Source of the DNA: Rhodocyclaceae bacterium
GTDB taxonomy: Bacteria; Pseudomonadota; Gammaproteobacteria; Burkholderiales; Rhodocyclaceae
DNA: 64,000 nucleotides
NCBI GenBank assembly: GCA_028713915.1
Contig: JAQTNK010000015.1
Location: 24,060 to 88,059, forward strand
Direction of reading: 5' to 3'
Made by a program: the position numbers and the translations under genes. The notes beneath the pieces were generated by a model that did not search any database, was not told the origin of the DNA, and saw only the letters and a program-made list of their open reading frames with translations. Shown piece after piece: positions 21,364 through 31,594 of the stretch; position 1 is the first letter of the stretch, and the number at the start of each line of letters is the position of its first letter.

Positions 21364-22211
21364 CCGCCGCGGCGCATCGCCCGCAGCCGCGCGATGCGTT
21401 CCGCGGTCGGCGGGTGCGTGGCGAAAAGGCCGGCGAGGCCGCCGCCGGAGAGCGGATTCATGATCATCATCTGCGCCGTCTCGGGATGCGCTTCGGCGCT
21501 CGCCATCGGAATGCCGCGCGCATAGGCTTCGATTTTCGCCAGGGCGTCGGCCAGCGCTTCGGGATCGCCCGACACTTCGCCGCCGCGGCGGTCGGCCTCG
21601 AACTCGCGGGCGCGCGAAATCGCCATCTGGATCAGCGCCGCCGCCAGCGGCGCCAGCAGCGCGACGAGGATGCCGGCGAGCGGATTCACCGGCCGCCCTT
21701 CGTCGTCGCGGCCGCCGAAGAACATGGCGAAGTTGGCGAGCGCCGATATGGCGCCGGCCATGGTCGCGGCGATGGTGGACGTCAGGATGTCGCGGTGCTT
21801 GACGTGGGAGAGCTCGTGCGCCATGACGCCGCGCAGCTCGCGCGCCGACAGCAATTGCAGGATGCCGCTGGTCGCCGCCACCGCCGCGTGCTCGGGATTG
21901 CGGCCGGTGGCGAAGGCGTTGGGCTGGGCTTCGTCGATGATATAGACGCGCGGCATCGGCAGCGCGGCGGCCGCAGCCAGCTCGCGCACGATGCCGTAGA
22001 GGTAGGGGCTGGAGGTGGCGTCGACTTCCTGCGCGCGGTACATCGACAGCACCATCTTGTCCGAGAACCAGTAGGAAATGAGGTTCATGCCGCCGCCCAG
22101 CAGCAGGGCCAGGATCATGCCGCCCTTGCCGCCGATCATCGCGCCGATGACGCCGAAAAGGGCGACGATGGCCGCCATGAGAACCGTGGTTTTCAGCCAG
22201 TTGCCGACCAT
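21357..22211 (-). CDS. htpX: Protease HtpX
   Basis: HtpX is an inner-membrane zinc metalloprotease for quality control of membrane proteins. The 284-residue product has two N-terminal helices ([20 protein letters not shown] and the next), the active-site motif HELSHVKH, two further hydrophobic stretches, and the third zinc ligand region [10 protein letters not shown]. The ATG at 22211 gives the conserved start; an ATG at 22247 would add a charged non-conserved extension. It is third in a def-fmt-htpX operon, a common betaproteobacterial order. Confidence 0.95.
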   Translation of the reverse strand: MVGNWLKTTVLMAAIVALFGVIGAMIGGKGGMILALLLGGGMNLISYWFSDKMVLSMYRAQEVDATSSPYLYGIVRELAAAAALPMPRVYIIDEAQPNAFATGRNPEHAAVAATSGILQLLSARELRGVMAHELSHVKHRDILTSTIAATMAGAISALANFAMFFGGRDDEGRPVNPLAGILVALLAPLAAALIQMAISRAREFEADRRGGEVSGDPEALADALAKIEAYARGIPMASAEAHPETAQMMIMNPLSGGGLAGLFATHPPTAERIARLRAMRRGGY

Positions 22212-22276
22212 GGATGCGCTCCGCCGACGACGCCCGCGATTGGGCAACGCTTAGATGCGGGACGGGCGCCGAAAAT

Positions 22277-23215
22277 TCAAGCGGCCGCGCCCACCGCCAG
22301 CGCGAAAGCTTCGCCGGCGGCGACGGCGAAACCGTGGAGAAAATCGCCCGCCGCCAGGCGCTTGCTGCCGGGCTTTTGCAGTTCGGTCAGCCGCAGCGCG
22401 CCCTCGCCGCAGGCGACGAGGATGCCGCCGGCGCCGCTTGCCAGCACCGTGCCGGGCGCGCCGGTGCCTGCCGCTGCCTGCGCCGCCCAGAGCTTGACCG
22501 GCGTCTGGCGCAGCGTCGCGACGGCGCCGGGAAAGGGATTGAAGGCGCGCACCTGGCGCTCGATCTCGAGCGCCGGGCGCCGCCAGTCGATCGCGGCCTC
22601 GGCCTTCTCGATCTTGCGCGCGTAAGTGACGCCCGCCTCCGGCTGCGCCGTCGGCGCCAACTCGGACAAGCGGCCCAGCGCCGCGGCGATGAGCTTGCCG
22701 CCGAGCACGGCGAGCTTGTCGTGCAGGGTGGCGGCCGTGTCGCCGGGCGCGATCGCGATGCTCTCGGCCAGCAGCATGGGGCCGGTATCGAGTCCGGCTT
22801 CCATGCGCATCACCGTGATGCCGGTCGCCGCGTCGCCCGCCTCGATGGCGCGCTGGATCGGCGCCGCTCCGCGCCAGCGCGGCAAGAGCGAGGCGTGGAT
22901 GTTGATGCAGCCGAAGCGCGGAATGTCGAGCACCGCCTGCGGCAGGATCAGGCCGTAGGCGGCGACCACCAGGACGTCGGGCGCCGCTTCGATGAGCGGC
23001 GCATGCGTCGCCGGGTCCTTGAGCCGCTCGGGCTGGAACACCGGGATGCCGTGCGCCAGCGCAAGCTGCTTGACCGGGCTCGCCTGCAACTGCATGCCGC
23101 GCCCGGCGGGACGGTCCGGCTGCGTGAGCACCAGCGGCACCGTGAAGCCGGCGGCGAGGATCGCCTCCAGCGCGGTCTTGGCAAACTCGGGGGTTCCCGC
23201 GAAGACGACGCGCAT
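22277..23215 (-). CDS. fmt: Methionyl-tRNA formyltransferase
   Basis: Fmt formylates initiator Met-tRNA with 10-formyl-tetrahydrofolate. The 312-residue product begins [13 protein letters not shown]. It has the folate-binding and catalytic part [20 protein letters not shown] and [20 protein letters not shown], followed by the C-terminal tRNA-binding domain. The ATG overlaps the def stop (TGATG), so the two are translationally coupled: formyl addition and removal are encoded together. Confidence 0.97.
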   Translation of the reverse strand: MRVVFAGTPEFAKTALEAILAAGFTVPLVLTQPDRPAGRGMQLQASPVKQLALAHGIPVFQPERLKDPATHAPLIEAAPDVLVVAAYGLILPQAVLDIPRFGCINIHASLLPRWRGAAPIQRAIEAGDAATGITVMRMEAGLDTGPMLLAESIAIAPGDTAATLHDKLAVLGGKLIAAALGRLSELAPTAQPEAGVTYARKIEKAEAAIDWRRPALEIERQVRAFNPFPGAVATLRQTPVKLWAAQAAAGTGAPGTVLASGAGGILVACGEGALRLTELQKPGSKRLAAGDFLHGFAVAAGEAFALAVGAAA

Positions 23216-23718
23216 CAGGCGGTGATCCGCGCTTGCTTGGCGAGCTTGGCCTTGATCCTGGCCTGCTTCAAGCGCGACAGGTATTCGACGAAGACCTTGC
23301 CTTCGAGATGGTCGATCTCATGCTGGACGCAAACCGCCAGCAAGTCTTCGGCCTCGAGCTCGAAGGGCTCGCCGTCGAGGCCGAGCGCACGCACCCTGAC
23401 CTTGGCGGCGCGCGTCACCAGGTCGTAGATGCCGGGCACCGACAGGCAGCCTTCCTCGGCTTCGCATTCGCCTTCGCGGCTCAATATCTCCGGGTTGATG
23501 AAGACCTGGAGTTCGTTCTTGTCCTCGGAAACGTCGATGACGATGACGCGCTTGTGCACGTCGACCTGCGTTGCGGCGAGGCCGACGCCCGGCGCCGCGT
23601 ACATGGTTTCGGCCATGTCGGCGGCGAGCTTGCGGATGCCGGCGTCGACGACGTCGACCTTCGCCGCCTTCTTGTTCAGGCGCGGATCGGGATAGCGCAA
23701 TATGGGCAACAGGGCCAT
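23215..23718 (-). CDS. def: Peptide deformylase
   Basis: This metallo-hydrolase removes the N-formyl group from nascent proteins. The 167-residue product has all three motifs: [19 protein letters not shown] with the metal-binding Cys, and QHEIDHLEG with two metal-binding His and the catalytic Glu. It is first in the def-fmt-htpX operon and divergent from the LysM gene. Confidence 0.97.
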   Translation of the reverse strand: MALLPILRYPDPRLNKKAAKVDVVDAGIRKLAADMAETMYAAPGVGLAATQVDVHKRVIVIDVSEDKNELQVFINPEILSREGECEAEEGCLSVPGIYDLVTRAAKVRVRALGLDGEPFELEAEDLLAVCVQHEIDHLEGKVFVEYLSRLKQARIKAKLAKQARITA

Positions 23719-23792
23719 GGAAATCAGTCTTTAGCGATTGATGCTGGAAGGTTTTGGGGGCAGAATCGCCGAACCTGTCGGGAGATCAACCC

Positions 23793-24824
23793 ATGCGTCG
23801 CATTATATCTGCGCTGCTAATCTGTTTTTCAAGCTGGGCGCTCGCCCAGGCCACGCCGCCGCTGGAACTCGCGCCCGATGCGCCGGAGCGACACGTCGTC
23901 GTGCCCGGCGATACGCTTTGGGGCATTTCGGCGCTGTTCCTCAAGGACCCGTTCCGCTGGCCGGAAATCTGGCGCCTCAACGCCGCGGACATCAAGAATC
24001 CGCACTGGATCTATCCCGGCCAGGTCGTCGTCCTCGACCGGAGCGGCGAGCAGCCGCAATTAAAGATCGGCAAGCTCCTCAAGGTCGAGCCGCGCATCTA
24101 CGCCGAAGCCGGCAAGCAGCCGATTCCGGCCATCCCGCAAAAAGTCATCGAGCCTTTCCTGTCGCAGCCGCTGGTGGTGGAAGCCGGCACGCTCGACGGC
24201 GCCGCCCGCATCGTCGCCTTCCAGGGCGGCCGCATCAGCGTCGGCGCCGGCGATACCGTCTATGTCACGCAGGCCAAGGCGCAAGCGGCGCAGTGGCAAG
24301 TCTTCCGCGCCGGCAAGCCGATGCTCGATCCCGACAGCGTGGACGCCGGCAAGCCGGAAGTGCTCGGCTTCGAGGCCACTTATCTCGGCACCGCCCGACA
24401 AGTCAAGGCGGGCGAACCGGCCACGTTCGAGATCACCAGCTCGAAGCAGGAAATCGACCGCAACGATTACCTGCTGCCGACGCCGCCGTTCGAAATCATC
24501 AGCTACGTGCCCCACGCGCCGGCGCAGCCGATTTCCGGCCGCATCATCAAGATCTACGGCGGCGTCGGCGAGGGCGGCAAGTTCTCCATCGTCTCCCTCT
24601 CGCGCGGCAAGCGCGACGGCCTGGAAATCGGCCATGTGCTGGCGATCTACCGCACCGGCGCCGAAGTTTCCAATCTCAACGACGACAAGACGGAAACCTA
24701 CAAGCTGCCGGAAGAACGCTACGGCCTGCTGTTCGTCTTCCGCGTCTTCGACCGCGTCGCCTACGGCCTGATCATGGACGCGCCGCGCCCGGTGATGGAA
24801 GGGGACACGGTCCGCAATCCCTGA
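23793..24824 (+). CDS. Exported LysM-domain protein
   Basis: The 343-residue product has a signal peptide (RRIISALLICFSSWALAQA) and, directly after it, a LysM peptidoglycan-binding domain (HVVVPGDTLWGISALFL, DIKNPHWIYPGQVVVL). The rest is a beta-rich domain of unknown fold with a VPGD-like internal segment. GGGAG lies 8 bp before the ATG. It is probably periplasmic and bound to the cell wall. In many betaproteobacteria a LysM gene sits between def and dprA, as here. Confidence 0.88.
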   Translation: MRRIISALLICFSSWALAQATPPLELAPDAPERHVVVPGDTLWGISALFLKDPFRWPEIWRLNAADIKNPHWIYPGQVVVLDRSGEQPQLKIGKLLKVEPRIYAEAGKQPIPAIPQKVIEPFLSQPLVVEAGTLDGAARIVAFQGGRISVGAGDTVYVTQAKAQAAQWQVFRAGKPMLDPDSVDAGKPEVLGFEATYLGTARQVKAGEPATFEITSSKQEIDRNDYLLPTPPFEIISYVPHAPAQPISGRIIKIYGGVGEGGKFSIVSLSRGKRDGLEIGHVLAIYRTGAEVSNLNDDKTETYKLPEERYGLLFVFRVFDRVAYGLIMDAPRPVMEGDTVRNP

Positions 24825-24868
24825 CCGCTTGCAGCCGCAACGGCACGTAAATATTCAGATCGCATAGC

Positions 24869-25942
24869 ATGACCGACCGCGACCTCGCCGCCTGGGTGCG
24901 CCTGACGCTGATTCCCGGCGTCGGCGGCGAAACGCAGCGCCGCCTGCTGAAGACTTTCGGCCTGCCGGCAGACATTTTTGCCGCCAGCCGCAGTGCGCTG
25001 ACGGCGGCCGTCGGCGCCGAGCTGGCCGCGCGCATCGGCGGCCACGACGCCGCGGCCGACATCGCGACGGCCCTGGCCTGGGCGCAGGAACCGGGCAACC
25101 GCATCGTCACGCTGGCCGACGCCGACTATCCGCAAGCCCTGCTCAAGGGCGTCGATCCGCCGGTGCTGCTCTACGTCAAGGGCCGCAGCGAACTGCTCAA
25201 CCGCCCGGCGCTGGCCATCGTCGGCTCGCGTTCCGCGACGAAGCAGGGCGAAGCGAACGCGCACGCCTTCGCCGCGGCGCTGGCGCAGGCCGGGCTCACC
25301 ATCGTCAGCGGGCTGGCGCTCGGCATCGACGCCGCCGCCCACCGCGGCGCGCTCGGCACGGCGGCGTCGACCGTCGCCGTCATCGGCACCGGCGCCGACC
25401 GCATCTATCCGGCCGGCAACGCCGAACTCGCCCGCCTCATCGCCGAACAAGGCGCCCTCGTCAGCGAGTTCGCGCTCGGCACGCCGCCGCTGTCGGCCAA
25501 TTTCCCGCGCCGCAACCGCATCATCGCCGGCATCGGCCGCGGCTGCCTCGTCGTCGAAGCCGCCGAGCGCAGCGGCTCGCTGATCACGGCGCGGCTCGCC
25601 GCCGACAGCGGCAGCGAAGTCTTCGCCATTCCCGGCTCCATCCACTCGCCGCATTCCAAAGGCTGCCACAAGCTCATCAAGCAGGGCGCCAAGCTCGTCG
25701 ACACCGCCGCCGACATCCTCGAGGAACTCCGCTGGGAAGCGGTCGTCGCAGCGCCGGGCGCGGATGCCGCCGCCGCCGATGATCCGCTGCTCGCGGCCCT
25801 GGGCCACGACTTGTGCGATCTGGACACCCTGTCCGAGCGCACGCGCCTGCCGGCCGGGGCCCTGCTGGCGAGGCTCTTGCCGCTGGAATTGGACGGCCGC
25901 ATCGCCCAGTTGCCCGGCGGCCGCTACCAGCGCCTCGATTGA
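24869..25942 (+). CDS. dprA: DNA-processing protein DprA
   Basis: DprA binds incoming single-stranded DNA and loads RecA during natural transformation. The 357-residue product has an N-terminal helix-hairpin-like region (LTLIPGVGGETQRRLL). The Rossmann DNA-binding core carries VGSRSATKQGE, IVSGLALGIDAAAHRGAL, GTGADRIYPAGN and FPRRNRIIAG. A C-terminal winged-helix remnant (LSERTRLPAGALLARLLPLELDGRI) follows. It is intact, so uptake of DNA is at least possible. Confidence 0.95.
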   Translation: MTDRDLAAWVRLTLIPGVGGETQRRLLKTFGLPADIFAASRSALTAAVGAELAARIGGHDAAADIATALAWAQEPGNRIVTLADADYPQALLKGVDPPVLLYVKGRSELLNRPALAIVGSRSATKQGEANAHAFAAALAQAGLTIVSGLALGIDAAAHRGALGTAASTVAVIGTGADRIYPAGNAELARLIAEQGALVSEFALGTPPLSANFPRRNRIIAGIGRGCLVVEAAERSGSLITARLAADSGSEVFAIPGSIHSPHSKGCHKLIKQGAKLVDTAADILEELRWEAVVAAPGADAAAADDPLLAALGHDLCDLDTLSERTRLPAGALLARLLPLELDGRIAQLPGGRYQRLD

Positions 25943-26015
25943 CCCCTGCTTGCAATCGCCTGCCGGAGGCGCTTATGATGCCGCGCTCATCGACCGTCGC
26001 CGCACCGGCACCCCT

Positions 26016-28598
26016 ATGACCAAGCAACTCATCATCGCCGAGAAGCCCTCCGTCGCCCAGGACATCGCCAAGGCCCTGGGCGGCTTCACGCGCCAGGGCG
26101 ACTATTTCGAGAGCGACGAGTACGTGCTGTCGTCGGCCATCGGCCACTTGCTCGAGCTGGCGGTGCCTGAGGAGTACGACGTCAAGCGCGGCAAATGGAC
26201 CTTCACGCACCTGCCGATGATCCCGCCGCGCTTCGCGCTGAACCCGATCGAGCGCACCGCCGAACGCCTGAAGCTGCTCACCAGGCTGATCAAGCGCAAG
26301 GATGTCTCGGGCCTGGTGAACGCCTGCGACGCGGGCCGCGAAGGCGAATTGATCTTCCGCTACGTCGTCCAGCACGCCATCAACAACGACAAGGCTGCCA
26401 AGCCGGTCCGCCGCCTCTGGCTGCAATCGATGACCGCCGCCTCGATCCGCGACGGCTTCGCCCACTTGCGCAGCGACCAGGAAATGCTGCCGCTGGCCGA
26501 CGCCGCGCGCTGCCGCTCGGAAGCCGACTGGCTGATCGGCATCAACGGCACGCGCGCCATGACCGCCTTCAACTCGCAGGAAGGCGGCTTCTACAAGACC
26601 CCCGTCGGCCGCGTGCAGACGCCGACGCTGGCGATCCTGGTCGAACGCGAAACCCGCATCCGCGCCTTCAAGTCGCGCGACTACTGGGAAGTCGAGGCGG
26701 AGTTCCAGGCGGTCGCCGGCACCTACCGCGGCCGCTGGTTCGACGAGAAGTTCAAGAAGGGCGAGGATGAGCACGCCAAGGCCGAACGCCTGTGGGACAA
26801 GGCCCGCGCCGACGCCATCCGCGCCGCCTGCCTGGGCAAGCACGGCACGGTCGAGGAAGAGAGCAAGCCCAAGACCGAACTCTCGCCGCAGCTCTTCGAC
26901 CTCACCTCGCTGCAGCGCGACGCCAACGGCCGCTTCGGCTTTTCCGCGCGCACGACCTTGTCGCTGGCGCAGGCGCTTTACGAAAAGCACAAGGTCCTCA
27001 CCTATCCGCGGACCGATGCGCGCTGCCTGCCCGAGGACTACGTCCCCCAGGTCAAGGACACGCTTGAGGCGATGGCAGGCACGGGCTACGAGGGACTGGC
27101 GCGCCACATCCTGAAGAACGGCTGGGTGCACCCGAACAAGCGCATTTTCAACAACGCCAAGATCTCCGACCACTTCGCCATCATTCCGACCGGCGTCCAA
27201 CCGAAGAACCTCTCGGAAGCCGAGCAGAAGATCTACGATCTCGTCACCAAGCGCTTCCTCGCCGTGTTCTACCCGGCGGCCGAGTACAACGTCACCACGC
27301 GCATCACCCGCGTCGAGAAAGAGGCTTTCAAGACCGAAGGCAAGGTGCTCGTCACCGCCGGCTGGCTGGCCGTCTACGGCAAGGCGGTGCAGGGCGAGGA
27401 TGAGGCGCCGACCCTGCCGCCGCTGCAGCCGAAGGAGCGCGTCTGGGCCAACGACGTCGAGGTCAAGGACCACCAGACCAAGCCGCCGGCGCGCTTCAAC
27501 GAAGCCACGCTGCTCTCGGCGATGGAAGGCGCGGGCAAGCTCGTCGAGGACGAGGAGCTGCGCGAAGCCATGTCGGAGCGCGGGCTGGGCACGCCGGCGA
27601 CGCGCGCCGCCACCATCGAAGGCCTGATCGCCGAGGAATACGTGCATCGCAACGGCCGCGAACTGCAGCCGACGGCCAAGGCCTTCTCGCTGCTGTTCGC
27701 GCTCGAGCAATTGCGCGTCGACGAAATCCGCTCGCCCGAACTCACCGGCGAGTGGGAATACCAGCTTCGGGAAATGGAGCACGGCCGCCTCAAGCGCGAC
27801 GAGTTCATGTCGCACATCGTCGAGCAGACGCAGGTGATGGTCGAGCGCATCAAGCACGGCGAGTTCGCCGACCCGGACTTCGGCACGCTGAAGACGCCGT
27901 GTCCGAAGTGCGGCGGCACCATCCACGAGAACTACAAGCACTTCAAGTGCGACAAGTGCGACTACAAGCTCTGGAAAGTCGTCGCCAGCCGCCAGTGGGA
28001 ACCCGAGGAAATGGACGAGTTGCTGTCCAAGCGCCAGATCGGTCCGCTCGACGGCTTTCGCAGCAAGATGGGCCGCGGCTTCTCGGCCATCGTCAAGCTC
28101 AGCGCGGACCACACGCCGGAGTTCGATTTCGGCCAGGGCGAGGGCGAAGGCGAGGAAGTCGATTTCAGCGGCCACGAGCCCCTCGGCACCTGCCCGAAAT
28201 GCGGCGCCCGCGTCTTCGACCACGGCATGGCCTATGTCTGCGAGAAGGCCGTCGGCGCCGCCAAGACCTGCGACTTCCGCTCCGGCAAGGTGATCCTGCA
28301 GCAGGAAGTGTCGCGCAGCGAAATGCAGAAGCTGCTCGAGACCGGCAAGACCAGCCTCCTGAAAGGCTTCGTCTCCAACCGCACGCGGAAGAAATTCTCG
28401 GCTTACCTGACGCGCGGCGCGGACGGCAAGGTCGGCTTCGAGTTCGAAGTGCGGGCGCCGAAGGCGCCGAAGGCGGGCGCCAAGGAAGCCGCCGCACCGG
28501 CGGCGGCGCCGGCAGCGGCAGTCAAGAAGGCGGCGGCAAAAAAACCGGCCGTGAAGAAGCCCGCGGCAAAGAAGCCGGCGGCGAAGAAAGCCAAGTAG
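26016..28598 (+). CDS. topB: DNA topoisomerase III (type IA)
   Basis: The 860-residue type IA topoisomerase begins with the Toprim domain (LIIAEKPSVAQDIAKALG; acidic NACDAGREGELIFRYV). The active-site tyrosine lies in VLTYPRTDARCL. Zinc-ribbon motifs follow near the end (CPKCGGTIHENYKHFKCDKCDYKL and CPKCGARVFDHG). The last ~50 residues are a low-complexity Lys/Ala/Pro tail resembling histone H1, which should add non-specific DNA binding and is common in this group. The DUF494 gene smg, often found between dprA and this gene in relatives, is absent. Confidence 0.94.
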   Translation: MTKQLIIAEKPSVAQDIAKALGGFTRQGDYFESDEYVLSSAIGHLLELAVPEEYDVKRGKWTFTHLPMIPPRFALNPIERTAERLKLLTRLIKRKDVSGLVNACDAGREGELIFRYVVQHAINNDKAAKPVRRLWLQSMTAASIRDGFAHLRSDQEMLPLADAARCRSEADWLIGINGTRAMTAFNSQEGGFYKTPVGRVQTPTLAILVERETRIRAFKSRDYWEVEAEFQAVAGTYRGRWFDEKFKKGEDEHAKAERLWDKARADAIRAACLGKHGTVEEESKPKTELSPQLFDLTSLQRDANGRFGFSARTTLSLAQALYEKHKVLTYPRTDARCLPEDYVPQVKDTLEAMAGTGYEGLARHILKNGWVHPNKRIFNNAKISDHFAIIPTGVQPKNLSEAEQKIYDLVTKRFLAVFYPAAEYNVTTRITRVEKEAFKTEGKVLVTAGWLAVYGKAVQGEDEAPTLPPLQPKERVWANDVEVKDHQTKPPARFNEATLLSAMEGAGKLVEDEELREAMSERGLGTPATRAATIEGLIAEEYVHRNGRELQPTAKAFSLLFALEQLRVDEIRSPELTGEWEYQLREMEHGRLKRDEFMSHIVEQTQVMVERIKHGEFADPDFGTLKTPCPKCGGTIHENYKHFKCDKCDYKLWKVVASRQWEPEEMDELLSKRQIGPLDGFRSKMGRGFSAIVKLSADHTPEFDFGQGEGEGEEVDFSGHEPLGTCPKCGARVFDHGMAYVCEKAVGAAKTCDFRSGKVILQQEVSRSEMQKLLETGKTSLLKGFVSNRTRKKFSAYLTRGADGKVGFEFEVRAPKAPKAGAKEAAAPAAAPAAAVKKAAAKKPAVKKPAAKKPAAKKAK

Positions 28599-28604
28599 GG
28601 CGCG

Positions 28605-29204
28605 ATGGCGACGGCGCTTCCGGCGCAAGCCCAGGCGGTCCTCGACTTCTGGTTCCTGCCGGCGCAGGCGCCGGACCACAACCGCCCGCGCGCCGAGTGG
28701 TTCCGCAAGGACGCGGCTTTCGACGACGCCATCCGGCGGCAGTTCGGCGCTCTCGTCGAGGAGGCGCTCGCCGGCCGGCTGCCGGACTGGGGCGACGACG
28801 CCGACGCCACGCTCGCCCGCATCCTCGTGCTCGACCAGTTCACGCGCAATCTGTTTCGCGCCAGCGCCCGCGCCTTCGCCGGCGACGCCGCGGCGCTGGC
28901 CCTGGCGGAACGCCTGGTCGGCAGCGGCCGCGACAAGAACTTGTCGCCGCCTCGGCGCTGGTTCGCCTTCATGCCGTTCATGCACAGCGAGTCGCTGCTG
29001 GAACAGGAGCGGTCGGTCGCGCTGTTCGCCGCGCTGCGGCGCGAAGCGCAGGAGCCGGCGTTCGACTCCGCCTACGATTACGCCTTGCACCACCGCGACG
29101 TCGTCGCGCGCTTCGGTCGCTTCCCGCATCGCAATGCGGCGCTCGGACGGGCGTCGACGGCCGCGGAAGAAGCCTTCCTCAGCCAGCCGGGATCTTCGTT
29201 CTAG
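28605..29204 (+). CDS. DUF924 family protein
   Basis: The 199-residue, mainly alpha-helical cytosolic protein shows the family features VLDFWF, RAEWFRKDAAFDDAIR, LILVLDQFTRNLFR, FAFMPFMHSE and HRDVVARFGRFPHRN. The structure of the family resembles tetratricopeptide folds; its role is unknown. It starts 6 bp after topB and ends next to the stop of the convergent reductase gene. Confidence 0.88.
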   Translation: MATALPAQAQAVLDFWFLPAQAPDHNRPRAEWFRKDAAFDDAIRRQFGALVEEALAGRLPDWGDDADATLARILVLDQFTRNLFRASARAFAGDAAALALAERLVGSGRDKNLSPPRRWFAFMPFMHSESLLEQERSVALFAALRREAQEPAFDSAYDYALHHRDVVARFGRFPHRNAALGRASTAAEEAFLSQPGSSF

Positions 29205-30350
29205 CTAGAGCCACGCCGGCATCTGCGGTGCGAGCGCCTGCTTCGCGCTTGTCGCCGCGCCGACGAGCGCGAAGCCCAAAGGCTTGCCGGCGGCGTCGAC
29301 GAACAGCGCGCGCACGCCGTCGGCCGACGCTTCCTCGCGCCAGGCGCCATCCAAGCCTGCCGGCGGCGGACACACCACCGTCGGGCAAGCGGGCGTTTTC
29401 ACCACGACCGGCATGGCCGGATAATCGACCGGCGTCGCCATGCCCGCCAGCGTCTTCGCCAGCGCGCGCGCCTGTTGCATGATCGGCAGGACGAAAGGCA
29501 GCACCAGCCCCTGCACTTCGGCGCAATCGCCGACGGCGTGGATAGCGGCATCCGAAGTCGCCAGTTGGCGGTCGACGACGATGCCGCGATTTATCGTCAG
29601 GCCCGCGGCCTTGGCCAGCGCCGTTTCCGGCCGCAGGCCGACGGCGGACAGCACCAGGTCCGCTTCGAAGCGGCGGCCCTCGAGGTCGCGCAGGACATAG
29701 GCATCGCCGTGACGATCGACGCGACCGACGCTGGTCGCGAAGTGGAAGCGCACCCCCGCAGCGGCCAAGCCCCGAGCGAAGAAAGCGGCGGCCGCGGCCG
29801 GCAGCAGGCGGCTGAGCGGCTGCGGCGCGAGGTCGAAAACCTCGACCGCAAAGCCCGCGCCGGCCAGATCGTTGGCGAACTCGCAGCCGATCAGCCCGGC
29901 GCCGAGAATGGCGATGCGCCGCTTGCCGGCGAGCTGCCGGCGGAACACGGCGTAGTCGTCGAGATGATTCACCGACAGGATGTCCGCCGCGCCGCTGCCT
30001 TCGATCGGCAGGCGGATCGGCTGCGCGCCGATGGCCAGCACCAGCCGGCCGTAGTCGATGCGGCCGTCGCCGGTGCGCAGCGCATGCTCGGCCGGCAAGA
30101 GCTCGACGGCGCGAACGTGGTCGACGATGTCGACGCCGAGCTGCGCGGCGATCGCTGCGCGCGGCGCCGCCACCAGCTGCGCCGGCGTCTTTTGCCACGC
30201 CAGCGCGTTGGAAAGATTGGGCTTTGAGTAGAAGGCGCCCGCGTCGGCCGTGACGACGCGGATCGCGACCTGCTTGTCGAGCTTGCGCAGTTCGCGGGCG
30301 ACGCCGAAGCCGGCAAGGCCGGCGCCAAGGATGACGACGGGCGCGCTCAT
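29205..30350 (-). CDS. FAD-dependent reductase, rubredoxin reductase type
   Basis: The 381-residue pyridine-nucleotide-disulfide-type flavoprotein has a FAD loop VVILGAGLAGFGVARELR, an NAD(P)H loop IAILGAGLIGCEFANDL, and the second FAD motif IHAVGDCAEV. No redox-active CxxC is present, so it belongs with NADH:rubredoxin reductases rather than thioredoxin reductases. It lies 4 bp downstream of dps in a run with rubredoxin and rubrerythrin. It most likely passes electrons from NADH to that rubredoxin and on to rubrerythrin for peroxide reduction. Confidence 0.87.
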   Translation of the reverse strand: MSAPVVILGAGLAGFGVARELRKLDKQVAIRVVTADAGAFYSKPNLSNALAWQKTPAQLVAAPRAAIAAQLGVDIVDHVRAVELLPAEHALRTGDGRIDYGRLVLAIGAQPIRLPIEGSGAADILSVNHLDDYAVFRRQLAGKRRIAILGAGLIGCEFANDLAGAGFAVEVFDLAPQPLSRLLPAAAAAFFARGLAAAGVRFHFATSVGRVDRHGDAYVLRDLEGRRFEADLVLSAVGLRPETALAKAAGLTINRGIVVDRQLATSDAAIHAVGDCAEVQGLVLPFVLPIMQQARALAKTLAGMATPVDYPAMPVVVKTPACPTVVCPPPAGLDGAWREEASADGVRALFVDAAGKPLGFALVGAATSAKQALAPQMPAWL

Positions 30351-30354
30351 GCCC

Positions 30355-30819
30355 TTACTCTTCGAGCAGACTGCGCAACATCCACGCCGTCTTCTCGTGC
30401 ACTTCGAGCCGCTGCGTCAGCAGGTCCGCGGTCGGCTGGTCGTTGGCCTTTTCCAGCACCGGGAAGAGGTTGCGCGCCGTGCGCGCGGTGGCCTCCTGGG
30501 CGGCGACGAGGTAACGGATCATGTCGATGGCCTTGGGCACGCCTTCCACTTCCTTCACCGACGCGAGCTTGACAAATTCCTTGTACGTGCCCGGCGCCGG
30601 GAAATCCAGCGCGCGGATGCGCTCGGCGATGAGGTCGAGCGCATTCCACTGTTCGGTGTATTGCACCATGAACATCTGGTGCAGGGTGTTGAACATCGGC
30701 CCTTTGACGTTCCAATGGAAATTGTGGGTCATGAGGTAGAGCGTGTAGCTGTCGGCGAGCAGTTGCGACAGGCCTTCCGCGATCCGGGCGCGGTCTTCCT
30801 TGTTGATGCCTATGTCCAT
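30355..30819 (-). CDS. dps: Dps ferritin-like DNA-protecting protein
   Basis: The 154-residue mini-ferritin forms dodecamers that oxidise Fe2+ with H2O2 and store iron. The ferroxidase ligands are visible in MTHNFHWNVKGPMF and QWNALDLIAERIRAL, and the C-terminal helix is typical. AAGGAG stands 6 bp before the ATG. Its position between the reductase and rubredoxin genes places it in the peroxide-defence unit downstream of the OxyR site. Confidence 0.95.
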   Translation of the reverse strand: MDIGINKEDRARIAEGLSQLLADSYTLYLMTHNFHWNVKGPMFNTLHQMFMVQYTEQWNALDLIAERIRALDFPAPGTYKEFVKLASVKEVEGVPKAIDMIRYLVAAQEATARTARNLFPVLEKANDQPTADLLTQRLEVHEKTAWMLRSLLEE

Positions 30820-30869
30820 GAGATTCTCCTTGGAATACGCGGAGCCGGCGGCCCCGCCGCTAGGTCAGC

Positions 30870-31034
30870 TTAGACCTCGACCATCTCGAAGTCAGCCTTG
30901 GCGACGCCGCAGTCCGGACACGACCAGGACTCGGGCACGTCCAGCCAACGCGTGCCGGCGGCGATGCCGTGTTCAGGGTCGCCGGCCGTCTCGTCGTAGA
31001 CGAAGCCGCAAATAATGCATTTGTACTTTTTCAT
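30870..31034 (-). CDS. Rubredoxin
   Basis: This 54-residue Fe(Cys)4 electron carrier has the two metal-binding loops [10 protein letters not shown] and [16 protein letters not shown], and the usual [13 protein letters not shown] between them. AAGGAG lies 7 bp before the ATG. It should shuttle electrons between the reductase at 29205-30350 and rubrerythrin, which in this cluster lacks its own rubredoxin domain. Confidence 0.96.
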   Translation of the reverse strand: MKKYKCIICGFVYDETAGDPEHGIAAGTRWLDVPESWSCPDCGVAKADFEMVEV

Positions 31035-31056
31035 GGGTTCTCTCCTTGGCGGGGGA

Positions 31057-31530
31057 CTAGGGGGCGACGCGGGCCAGCTGGGCGCGGTATTGCCCGGCAT
31101 GGCGTTCTTCGACCTTGGCGAGTGCAGCGAAGCGCTTGGCGGCCTTGGCCAGCGTGGCGGCGAAGCGCGCCGCGTGCTGCTTCGATTCCGCGATCTGCGC
31201 GTCGATCTCCTCGACCGCGTCGCGGCGGCCTTCCGCTTCGGCGGCATGGCGGAAGCTCGGGTACATCTCGGTGTATTCGTGGGTCTCGCCGGCAATGGCC
31301 AGGTCGAGGCAGCGCGCCGGGGTCATGGCGTCGGCGGGGAAAAGCAGGTCGAGGTGGCCGAAGGCGTGCTGCACTTCCTGGTCGGCGGTCTCCTCGAAGA
31401 CGCGCGCCGTCGCCTCGTCGCCGGCGGCGCGGCAGAGCTTGGCGAAGTAACGGTACTTGATGTGGGCCATCGATTCGCCGGCGAAGGCGGCTTCGAGGTT
31501 CCTGATGGTGGCGGACGGGTGGTCGCTCAT
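31057..31530 (-). CDS. Rubrerythrin, diiron domain only
   Basis: The 157-residue protein has the diiron peroxidase ligands in [43 protein letters not shown] and [10 protein letters not shown]. The C-terminal rubredoxin-like domain of classical rubrerythrin is missing and is replaced by the separate rubredoxin gene 22 bp downstream. It reduces H2O2 to water in the cytosol. AGGAG lies upstream of the ATG, and an OxyR-like site lies 65 bp upstream. Confidence 0.93.
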   Translation of the reverse strand: MSDHPSATIRNLEAAFAGESMAHIKYRYFAKLCRAAGDEATARVFEETADQEVQHAFGHLDLLFPADAMTPARCLDLAIAGETHEYTEMYPSFRHAAEAEGRRDAVEEIDAQIAESKQHAARFAATLAKAAKRFAALAKVEERHAGQYRAQLARVAP

Positions 31531-31594
31531 GACGTCTCTCCTGGGGCGATGCGTTGACGCCTTGCATTCTGCCGCGAGCGACGCGATGAATCTA

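Noticed and set aside
28440..28598. Frameshift or foreign insertion at the 3' end of topB
   Set aside because: The Lys/Ala/Pro-rich tail is in frame and typical of betaproteobacterial topoisomerases; it is a genuine C-terminal extension.
25677..29129. 1150-codon minus-strand frame across dprA, topB and DUF924
   Set aside because: It is antisense to three conserved genes, with low-complexity Arg/Leu/Ala/Gly composition; a composition artefact.
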